A stretch of DNA of 64,000 nt from Kribbella sp. CA-293567 (lineage in GTDB: Bacteria > Actinomycetota > Actinomycetes > Propionibacteriales > Kribbellaceae): contig NZ_CP114065.1 of assembly GCF_027627575.1 (NCBI RefSeq), forward strand, positions 868,001 through 932,000, in the 5' to 3' direction. Position numbers and translations under genes: made by a program. Every line of letters starts with the position of its first letter. The stretch's first letter is position 1. Shown piece after piece: positions 27,076-34,413 of this stretch. Under the pieces are notes generated by a model. The model was given only the letters and a program-made list of their open reading frames with translations. It was not told where the DNA came from and made no database searches.

Positions 27076-28044
27076 TCAGTACGGGTCGACCTTGGTGGAC
27101 GAAGCGTTGCCCAGGACGGACGGCTTCAGCTGAACCTCCCAGCCCTGGTTCTTGCTGAACGGCTGGTCGAACTTCTTGAACGAGCAGTCGGAGCTGAACT
27201 GGCGCCGCTGCGGGTTCCAGTCCTTGCCGCTCTTGACGTACAGGGTGTAGCCGCCGCCGATCCGGTACACGGTCGCGGTCTTCTTGGACTGCACGTACAT
27301 CATGATGTGCGGCTTGCCCGGCGCCCGGCCGGCGGTGACGATCGAGACGGCGACGTCCACGGCCGAGCCGTTCTTGACCCGCAGCGCGCCGGAGCCACCG
27401 GCGCCGGTCCGGATGATGACGTCGCCGTTGGACGGCCGGTTGCCGGTGGGCTCGGGGCCGAGGTCGGGCAGCGTCCGGCCGAAGACCAGGCCGAGAGTGC
27501 GCAGCTGGGTGACCGCGACGGACAGCGTGTTGACGAGCTGGCGTTGCAGCGCCTGGGAGACGAAAGCGAGTCCGCCGCAGCCGACGTTGCTGGTGTCGCC
27601 GGTGGCCAGCGAAGTACCCGCGGCCTTCAGCCGGAGTTGCAGCACCCGGTTGGCGGCGACGGCCCGCGCCGGTGGCTTGAGCGCTCCCAGTGCGGTGGAC
27701 TCGGCGTTCAGGGTCTGCGCCAGGTTTTCCATCGCGGCGGTGAGGCTGTCCTCGGTCTTGACGGTGCCGAGGGCGTTGATGTCGCCGGCGATCCGCTGGT
27801 CCAGCCGGATCAGGGCGGTCTGGTACTGCGCCTGCGTCAGCGGCCCGGCCGGTGTCGTCGGCGTCGGAGTGGGGGTCGGCGTCGGCGTCGGCTCGGAGGT
27901 CGGCGCACTGGTGGGCTCCGTGGTCGTCGGTGCCGAAGACGTCGGGGTCACCTCCGCCAGCTTCCCCTCGTCACCCGAACCACCACAGCCGGCCAGCAGG
28001 ACGGCAACGGCGACGCCGACCGAAACGGACAGAGTTCTGCGCAT
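27076..28044 (-). CDS. Hypothetical lipoprotein
   Basis: A 322-residue exported protein of no recognised family. The signal peptide TLSVSVGVAVAVLLAGCGGSG contains a lipobox (LAGC), so it should be lipid-anchored. A Thr/Pro/Ser linker of about 45 residues with alternating PT pairs follows, then an alpha-helical domain (LTQAQYQTALIRLDQRIAGDINAL) and a C-terminal beta-rich domain from about residue 200 with two possibly paired Cys. ATG at 28044; the open frame upstream lacks a Shine-Dalgarno. It is convergent with the deacetylase/GT2 gene, 6 bp away. Confidence 0.82.
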   Translation of the reverse strand: MRRTLSVSVGVAVAVLLAGCGGSGDEGKLAEVTPTSSAPTTTEPTSAPTSEPTPTPTPTPTPTTPAGPLTQAQYQTALIRLDQRIAGDINALGTVKTEDSLTAAMENLAQTLNAESTALGALKPPARAVAANRVLQLRLKAAGTSLATGDTSNVGCGGLAFVSQALQRQLVNTLSVAVTQLRTLGLVFGRTLPDLGPEPTGNRPSNGDVIIRTGAGGSGALRVKNGSAVDVAVSIVTAGRAPGKPHIMMYVQSKKTATVYRIGGGYTLYVKSGKDWNPQRRQFSSDCSFKKFDQPFSKNQGWEVQLKPSVLGNASSTKVDPY

Positions 28045-28163
28045 GAAAAAGCCCCCAGGCCTCGAAATTCCCCTTAGCGGCAAACCCTATGCGGCAAAGG
28101 CGTTTCCAGCGACCCCAATGACCGCTTCGTGTCAGACGGGCAGCGGCCCGGAACGGTTCCCGG

Positions 28164-31100
28164 TCAGCCGCGGGGCGCCGGCCGGACGAACGGGAAGGCG
28201 AGGGTGGCGCGGATGTTCTGGCCGGTCAGCATCATCATCACCCGGTCGACCCCGATCCCGAGCCCACCGGTCGGCGGCATCGCGTACTCCAGCGCGCTGA
28301 GGAAGTCCTCGTCCAGCGACATCGCCTCGGGGTCACCGGCCGCCGCCTTGAGCGACTGCTCGGTGAGCCGGCGCCGTTGCTCGACCGGGTCGACCAGCTC
28401 CGAGTACGCCGTACCGATCTCCGCGCCGAAGGCGACCAGGTCCCAGCGCTCGGCCAGTCGCGGATCGGTGCGGTGGGTGCGGGTCAGCGGTGACGTCTCC
28501 AGCGGGAAGTCGGTGTAGAAGGTCGGCAGGGTGGTGTTCGGCTCAACGAGTTCGTCGTACAGCTCGAGCACGAGTTCGCCCGCGGACAGGCCGAAACCGG
28601 CGTGCACCCCGTGGTCGGCGCACAGCTCGCGCAACCGCTCGATCGGCGTACCGGAGTCGATCGGTACGCTGGTCGCGCGGCCGACCGCGTCGTGCACGGT
28701 GATCACCGGCCAGTCGCCGGAGATGTCCAGCTCGCCGTCGGGCCGCTGCACCACCGGCTTGCCGAACACCGCGGTCGCGGCCTCGATCAGCAGCTCCCGG
28801 GTGAGCTCGCGCATCACGGTGTAGTCGGCGTACGGCTGGTAGGCCTCGACCGAGGTGAACTCCGGGTTGTGGGTCGCGTCGGCGCCCTCGTTGCGGAAGT
28901 TGCGGTTCAGCTCGAAGACCTTGCCCAGCCCGCCCACGCTGAGCCGCTTGAGGAACAACTCGGGTGCGATCCGCAGGAACAGGTCGGTGTCGTAGGCGTT
29001 GATGTGGGTGACGAACGGCCGGGCGTTGGCGCCGCCGTGCACCGCCTGCAGCATCGGCGTCTCGACCTCGATGAAGCCGCGCGACTCGAAGCCGTTGCGG
29101 AGCGCGCGGACCGCCGTACTGCGGTGCTGCATCATCTGCAGGGAGGCCGGGTTCATCACCAGGTCGAGGTGCCGCTGCCGAACCCGCGCCTCCGGGTCGG
29201 TGAAGCCCTTGCGCTTGTCCGGCAGGGGATGCAGGCACTTGGCCGCCATCGTCCAGCCGGTGGCCGCGATCGACAACTCACCACGACGGCTGGTGACGAT
29301 CTCGCCGGTGACGCTGACGTGGTCGCCGATGTCGACCAGTCGCCGCCAGTTCTCCACGGCGTCCGCGCCGCAGGTGCCGGCGCCCAGCATCACCTGCAGG
29401 CAGTCCAGACCGTCCTGCAGCAGAGCGAAGGACAGCGCGCCGTGGTTGCGCATCCGCAGTACCCGGCCGGCGACCGAGGCCTGCTCACCGGTGTGGTGAT
29501 CGGCCGGCAGGTTCTGGTGCAGGGCGCGGATCCGTTCCAGAGTTTCCGTCCGCGGCACCTCGACCGGATAGGGATCTATGCCCTTGGCAACTAGTTCGGT
29601 GAGCTTGGCGCGCCGGATCCGCTCCTGCTCGGTGAGCTTGCGATCCGGCAGCACCGGCCGCAGCAGCTCTTGTTCCTGTTCCTGCACGGAGATCGCGAAC
29701 TGACCGTCGTCGGGCTCCATCACCGCGTGCCGCTCGGCCGTCTTGGTGCTGTCGACTCGCGTCCAGGGCCGCGGTGCGGGCAGGAAGCCCTCCGCGGTAC
29801 CGGCGGCGAGAAGCACCATGGCCAGGGAGACGCCACGGGAGTAGCAGATCAGCCGGGGCGACCAGCGGGGCAGGTACTTCTCGTTGGACTGGTAGAGACT
29901 CTCCAGCTGCCAGAACCTCGACGCGGCGGTCAGCAGCGCGTTGGTGAGCCGCAGTACCGGACCGGCGCCGACGCGCTCGGCGTCGCTGAAGATCTCCCGG
30001 AACATGGCGAAGTTGAGCGAGATGTGGTGGACGCCGAGATCGCCGCAGGCCTCCACCAGGGCGTTGACCATGAACTCCATCAGGCCGTTCACGGACTCCG
30101 GATCGCGCCGCATCAGGTCGAGCGACACCCCGCGCAGACCCCAGGGCGCGAACGAGAGCAGGCCGCGGACGGTGCCGTCGGAGTCGCGCGCGATGACCAT
30201 CACGCAGCGGGCGTCCGCCGGATCGCCGAGCCGGCCGAGTGCCATCGAGAAGCCCCGCTCGGTCTGCGCGCCACGCCACTTCTCGGCGAGCCGCACGTAC
30301 TCCGCGAGAGTCTCGGGGGACAGGTCGCCGTGCCGGACCACCTCGGCGTGGTAGCCGGCGCGCTGGGCCCGGGTGACCGCCTGGCGGACCGGACGCATCG
30401 TGCGGCCTTCGAGGGTGAAGTCGGCGACGTCGATGATCGCCTCGTCGCCCATCGCGAGCGCGCGCAGACCGGCGTCGACGTACGCGCGGGCGGCTTCCTC
30501 GCTGGCCGACAGGACGGCGGGGGACCAGCCGTAGGTGCGGGCCTCGGCGAGCCAGCGCTGGATCGCGCCGGGCCAGGACGCCGGATCGCCGATCGGGTCG
30601 CCACTGGCGAGGCTGACCCCGTTGACCACCCGGTACGCGATGGCGGCCTCGCTGTCGGGGGAGAAGACCACGGCCTTGTCGCGGCGGGTGGCGAAGTAGC
30701 CGAGCGAGTCGCGTTCGCCGTACTCGAGAAGCAGCCGGCGGACGTGCAACTCCTCGGCCTGGCTGAGGTAGCGGACCCGGCGGACGGAGCGGAGGAAGAT
30801 CGCGAAGGCGATCACCAGCGAGGCCGCCGAGATCGCACCGACGGTCAGGCCGACCCAGCCGTGCCCCTCGTGACCGCCCATCTTGCTGCGGCTCTGGCCG
30901 AGCGCGGCCATGATCGCCCAGCCGATCTTCTCCTTCTGGCCCTCCAGGGTCTTGGGGAAGACCTGGGTCAGGCTGATGCTGACCGCGATCGAGATCAGCA
31001 GCCCGGTGACCAGCGCGCCGACCGAGAGCCGGCGGGTACCAGGGGCCAGCCGGGCCGGGAAGGCGGCGCGGATCTTCCAGAGCAGCAGGACCAGGGCGGC

Positions 31101-31514
31101 CACCACGACCACCTGGGCGATGGCCAGCTCGAGGTCCTGCGGCTTGGCCTCGCCGAACTCCCTGAGCAGCTCGGGATCGCTCGGATTGGCCAGCCGAATG
31201 CTGGTGAAGCCGACGGCCGCCACCGCGGTCAGCAGCCAGAGCACCTCGAAGACCCAGAGCACCCAGAGCAGCGCGGCGCGCTTGCCCCGGAGCAGCGCGC
31301 TGCCGACCACGGCGAGGTACACGGCGGAGAAGAAGGTGTGCCCGGCCGGGATCCCGAAGAAGTCGAAGGCCAGGTCGACCCACTTCACGTAGGAGGGCGC
31401 GACCAGGTGCAGCGGGATCGCGACGAACGACCAGATCGAGGCGAGGACGACGACCCGCCCGACCCAGACCGCCGCTCGTTGCTTCCACTTCGGGATGACC
31501 TGTTCCGACGACAC
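28164..31514 (-). CDS. lysX: Bifunctional lysylphosphatidylglycerol synthetase / lysine-tRNA ligase
   Basis: About 1116 residues. An N-terminal membrane module of roughly seven helices and a DUF2156 GNAT-like MprF domain (RRLLLEYGERDSLGYFATR, GLLSFAPWGLRGVSLDLMRRDPES, in parts) are fused to a class II LysRS: OB-fold VAGRVLRMRNHGALSF, motif 2 FELNRNFRNEGADATHNPEFT and motif 3 GLGIGVDRVMMMLTGQ. It makes Lys-tRNA and transfers lysine to phosphatidylglycerol, lowering membrane charge and sensitivity to cationic peptides. GTG at 31514 is preferred; ATG at 31574 is in frame but touches the divergent gene. A lanthipeptide locus 7 kb away makes cationic-peptide resistance interesting. Confidence 0.95.
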   Translation of the reverse strand: MSSEQVIPKWKQRAAVWVGRVVVLASIWSFVAIPLHLVAPSYVKWVDLAFDFFGIPAGHTFFSAVYLAVVGSALLRGKRAALLWVLWVFEVLWLLTAVAAVGFTSIRLANPSDPELLREFGEAKPQDLELAIAQVVVVAALVLLLWKIRAAFPARLAPGTRRLSVGALVTGLLISIAVSISLTQVFPKTLEGQKEKIGWAIMAALGQSRSKMGGHEGHGWVGLTVGAISAASLVIAFAIFLRSVRRVRYLSQAEELHVRRLLLEYGERDSLGYFATRRDKAVVFSPDSEAAIAYRVVNGVSLASGDPIGDPASWPGAIQRWLAEARTYGWSPAVLSASEEAARAYVDAGLRALAMGDEAIIDVADFTLEGRTMRPVRQAVTRAQRAGYHAEVVRHGDLSPETLAEYVRLAEKWRGAQTERGFSMALGRLGDPADARCVMVIARDSDGTVRGLLSFAPWGLRGVSLDLMRRDPESVNGLMEFMVNALVEACGDLGVHHISLNFAMFREIFSDAERVGAGPVLRLTNALLTAASRFWQLESLYQSNEKYLPRWSPRLICYSRGVSLAMVLLAAGTAEGFLPAPRPWTRVDSTKTAERHAVMEPDDGQFAISVQEQEQELLRPVLPDRKLTEQERIRRAKLTELVAKGIDPYPVEVPRTETLERIRALHQNLPADHHTGEQASVAGRVLRMRNHGALSFALLQDGLDCLQVMLGAGTCGADAVENWRRLVDIGDHVSVTGEIVTSRRGELSIAATGWTMAAKCLHPLPDKRKGFTDPEARVRQRHLDLVMNPASLQMMQHRSTAVRALRNGFESRGFIEVETPMLQAVHGGANARPFVTHINAYDTDLFLRIAPELFLKRLSVGGLGKVFELNRNFRNEGADATHNPEFTSVEAYQPYADYTVMRELTRELLIEAATAVFGKPVVQRPDGELDISGDWPVITVHDAVGRATSVPIDSGTPIERLRELCADHGVHAGFGLSAGELVLELYDELVEPNTTLPTFYTDFPLETSPLTRTHRTDPRLAERWDLVAFGAEIGTAYSELVDPVEQRRRLTEQSLKAAAGDPEAMSLDEDFLSALEYAMPPTGGLGIGVDRVMMMLTGQNIRATLAFPFVRPAPRG

Positions 31515-31572
31515 CGAAGGATCATCCCATCCCCAGCTGTTGACTTTGGTCTCGTATGTAACTCTGTGCGGC

Positions 31573-32259
31573 ATGATGGCCGTCCCCGCCCGCTTTCCGT
31601 ATCGGTTGATGCGGGGTGTTCTCGTGGCCGCGGGCGTGCTCTATTGCAGCCTGCTGCTCGAGCTGGTCGCCGGCTACCCGCTGAACGTCCATTCCTCCTT
31701 CCTGAGCGAGCTGGGCGCGCTCGACCAGCCGACCAGCGCCTACGCCCGTGCATTGGATCTCGGCGCGGGCGTGTTGCTGGTGCTCGCGGCGGTCCTCGGC
31801 CGGCCGGCGGCGCGGATGCACAGAGACGTTGCCGGGTTGCTGATCAGCGCCGCCGTCTTCGGGGCCGGAACGATGTCCGACGCGTTGTCGCCGATGAGCT
31901 GCGCGCCGTCGGCGAGTGCGGCGTGTCGGGAGTCCGAGAACGGCGGACAGGCGGGCACAGCGCTGATCCTGCACGAGATCACCTCGACGGTCGCCGGGAT
32001 CGGAAGTGTTGCCCTGGGCATCTTCGCGGTCCTGGTACTGCGTCGCTCGGGCTGGGGCGGTCTGTGGGGCAGAGTGGTCGCCGTGCTGGCCGGAGCTGTT
32101 GTCGTGACCCAGGTCTGGCTCGGGATCGAGACCGGTCTGGAGGTGCTGACCGGCAACGATCTGCACCCGCCGGGGATCCTGCAACGGGTGTCGATCGGGC
32201 TGGTCTGCCTGATGCTGGCGACGTTGCTCCCCGGTCTGAGGCAAGCTTTCACTCGATGA
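31573..32259 (+). CDS. DUF998 family membrane protein
   Basis: A 228-residue protein with about six hydrophobic helices, beginning MRGVLVAAGVLYCSLLLELV and including LDLGAGVLLVLAAVLG, VAGIGSVALGIFAVLVL and VAVLAGAVVVTQVWLGIETG. Conserved DUF998 traits include the short helix-break with HSSFLSELG and HEITSTVAG. Function unknown. The ATG at 31573 (or 31576) lies 58 bp from the preferred lysX start. It is coupled to the hydrolase gene through ATGA. Confidence 0.85.
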   Translation: MMAVPARFPYRLMRGVLVAAGVLYCSLLLELVAGYPLNVHSSFLSELGALDQPTSAYARALDLGAGVLLVLAAVLGRPAARMHRDVAGLLISAAVFGAGTMSDALSPMSCAPSASAACRESENGGQAGTALILHEITSTVAGIGSVALGIFAVLVLRRSGWGGLWGRVVAVLAGAVVVTQVWLGIETGLEVLTGNDLHPPGILQRVSIGLVCLMLATLLPGLRQAFTR

Positions 32260-33005
32260 CTGATTCCTGGGTGCTGCTGCCGGGTCTGGCCGAGTCTCCT
32301 GAGGAGTTCGGCGAGGTCGTCGCGCGCCTGCCCGGGAGCGAACTGCGGGTGGTGGATCCCTGGCAGACGCCGATCACCGGACCGGTCTCCGAGTTGCGTG
32401 GCGGCGCGACGCTTCCGGTCGGGTTGCTCGGGCACTCGATCGGGGGCCTGGCCGCGCTGCGCTGGACGCTCACCCACCCCGGCGAGGTCGGCAGGCTGGT
32501 GCTGATCGACTCGAGCCTGACTGCGGAGACCGGGTGGCGGTGGCTGTACCCGGGAACGACGGGGGATCGAGTGGTGCGGGCGCTGCTGCGGGCTGCAGGG
32601 CGGGTCGGCGTACCGGGGGTGCTTGGGCCTGCTGCGCGGCGCGTGTTCGTCCGCGTCGGCAGCATGCGGAACCGGGACCTGCTGTCCAGGGCGGTCGCCC
32701 GTTCCCGGTACGGCGCTGCCGGCTCGTGGCTGCTGTTCTGGGAAGAGCTGACGGGCAGCTGGGTGCTGGCGGCCGAGGTCGCGCGGCTATTGGAGTCCCC
32801 GCCGGCTGCGCTGCCTCCCACTGTGTTGCTGGTGGCAACAGGGGGCAGCTCGCGTTTCACGGCCGCCAGCTGGCTGGCGGGTCAGCGTGCGCTCGCTGCC
32901 CAGCTCGACGCGAGTGTCGAAGTACTGGCTGACTCGGCGCATCTAGTCCACCTGGACCGCCCTGACGCCATCGCCAAGGCAGTCACCGGCCTCAGGCAGT
33001 CGTAG
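32256..33005 (+). CDS. Alpha/beta hydrolase
   Basis: A 249-residue alpha/beta-fold protein starting MTDSWVLLPGLAESPEEFGEVV. The nucleophile elbow is LLGHSIGGLAALRWTLTHPGEV with LVLIDSS after it; the acid is probably in LLVATGGSSRF or nearby, and the His is in LADSAHLVHLDRPDAI. The start overlaps the DUF998 stop by ATGA, and the 3' end overlaps the convergent ROK gene by 14 bp. Specificity unknown. Confidence 0.88.
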   Translation: MTDSWVLLPGLAESPEEFGEVVARLPGSELRVVDPWQTPITGPVSELRGGATLPVGLLGHSIGGLAALRWTLTHPGEVGRLVLIDSSLTAETGWRWLYPGTTGDRVVRALLRAAGRVGVPGVLGPAARRVFVRVGSMRNRDLLSRAVARSRYGAAGSWLLFWEELTGSWVLAAEVARLLESPPAALPPTVLLVATGGSSRFTAASWLAGQRALAAQLDASVEVLADSAHLVHLDRPDAIAKAVTGLRQS

Positions 33006-34221
33006 TCAGTGCAGGGGTGGGCAGCTTGCGCTGCCAGACCTCGTCGAGGGCCATGCGCATGGCGCCCGTCACCACGGCGTCCTCGGCCAGTGCCGAGAGC
33101 TCCAGCTTCGGGTGGTTGAGCGTGAGCAGCCGAAGCTGGTCAGAGATCGCATCGAGCAGTACGGCGCCGGCCCGGGCCACACCGCCACCGATGACGACCG
33201 CAGTCGGGTCCAGGACCAGTACTGCGGGCGCCAGCGCGCGGGCGAAGTCGCGGGCCACCTGCTGCACAACCGCCTGGGCCACCGGGTCACGCTCGGCTGC
33301 CGCGGCGAAGACGTCAGCGGTGTCGAGCTGGTCGCGACCGAGCTCGGCGAGCCGGGAGTCGGGGTTGGCCAGCGCGGCCTGCCGCCCGAGCTCAGCGATG
33401 GCCTCGGAGCCGACAGCACGCTCCAGCGGGCCGCGGCTGTCTTCGGGGTTGATCACGTCGTCCGGTGCGGTGGCGATGAAGCCGATCTCACCGGCCGCGC
33501 CCGTACCGCGGTGGAGGCGGCCGTCGATCACTATGCCGGCACCGAGCCGCTCGCCCCACTGGACGGCCAGCAGCGTGCCGGTGCCACCACGAGCGGCAGC
33601 GATGGCCAGCGCGGCCAGGTTGGCGTCGTTGTCGAGCATGACCGGGCAGTCGAGCAGACTGCGAACATGCTTGGTCAGGTCTACCGCGGACCAGCCCGGA
33701 ACGCTGGGAACCAGCTGCACCCGACCAGTGTGCTCGTCCACGATGCCGGGGCTGGCCGCGACGGCAGCGGCGATGTCCTCGGCCGGCACCTCCGCCTCGG
33801 CAAGCGCCTCGGTGATGACCTCGGAGATGACGCCCAGCAGCTCCTGGGCGGTCCAGCCCGGGCCGGATCGGCGTACTAGGGAGAGCTTGCGGCCGGCCAG
33901 GTCGGAGACGCCCACGGTGACCCGGTGAGGACCGACATCCAGCCCGAGCACCGGCGCCGCGCGCCCGCGCAGCGAGACCCGGATCGCCGGACGCCCGAGC
34001 GAACGGTCCGCGGAATCAGGCCCGTGCTGCTGCAGCCACCCGGCGTCCAGCAACTCGTCCACCGCCTGGGCCACGGTCGGCCTGGCCAGTCCGGTGCGCT
34101 CGACCAGTTCAGCGACGCGCAGCGGCGCCGGCGCCGAGCGGCGAACCGCGTCCAGCACCGCGGCGACGTTGATCCGCCGCAGCATCGTCGTACCGCCGCC
34201 GCCGACCGTTCCCTTGCCCAT
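32992..34221 (-). CDS. ROK-family transcriptional regulator
   Basis: A 409-residue NagC/XylR-type regulator. The N-terminal winged HTH (about 12-70; VAELVERTGLARPTVAQAVDELL) precedes a ROK domain with LGLDVGPHRVTVGVSDLAG, PGIVDEHTGRVQLVPSVPGW and LDNDANLAALA. The zinc-site region is weakened: after GAAGEIGFI there is no CxCGxxGC loop. ATG at 34221 has AAGGGG at 6 bases; GTG at 34242 is less likely. No sugar-uptake or catabolic genes are adjacent, so the regulon lies elsewhere. Confidence 0.92.
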   Translation of the reverse strand: MGKGTVGGGGTTMLRRINVAAVLDAVRRSAPAPLRVAELVERTGLARPTVAQAVDELLDAGWLQQHGPDSADRSLGRPAIRVSLRGRAAPVLGLDVGPHRVTVGVSDLAGRKLSLVRRSGPGWTAQELLGVISEVITEALAEAEVPAEDIAAAVAASPGIVDEHTGRVQLVPSVPGWSAVDLTKHVRSLLDCPVMLDNDANLAALAIAAARGGTGTLLAVQWGERLGAGIVIDGRLHRGTGAAGEIGFIATAPDDVINPEDSRGPLERAVGSEAIAELGRQAALANPDSRLAELGRDQLDTADVFAAAAERDPVAQAVVQQVARDFARALAPAVLVLDPTAVVIGGGVARAGAVLLDAISDQLRLLTLNHPKLELSALAEDAVVTGAMRMALDEVWQRKLPTPALTTTA

Positions 34222-34251
34222 GTCCGACCCCTTGCCTGCCACTCGCCCATC

Positions 34252-34261
34252 TTATATATAA
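34252..34261. promoter_or_regulatory. AT-only palindrome upstream of the ROK gene
   Basis: TTATATATAA, a perfect 10-bp palindrome of A/T in an otherwise very GC-rich genome, lies 31 bp before the ROK start codon. ROK repressors favour AT-rich sites, so an autoregulatory operator or a -10 element is plausible. Confidence 0.4.
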
Positions 34262-34413
34262 AGCGAGCGTTCATAAATTACCTCGCGCACCCTGCGCGCC
34301 GTCGGCCTGTGCCCCGGACCCCGGGAGGCGGGCGGTCGCCCCGGAAGTTCCGTGAGTCGACAACTATCACTGACCGACCACTCTCCTGGCCAGCACACGC
34401 TCATCCGCCGGGA

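Noticed and set aside
29670..33005. A 1111-codon rightward open frame antisense to lysX
   Set aside because: Only the last 249 codons (from 32256) form a real protein; the rest is antisense to LysX with no recognisable domain.
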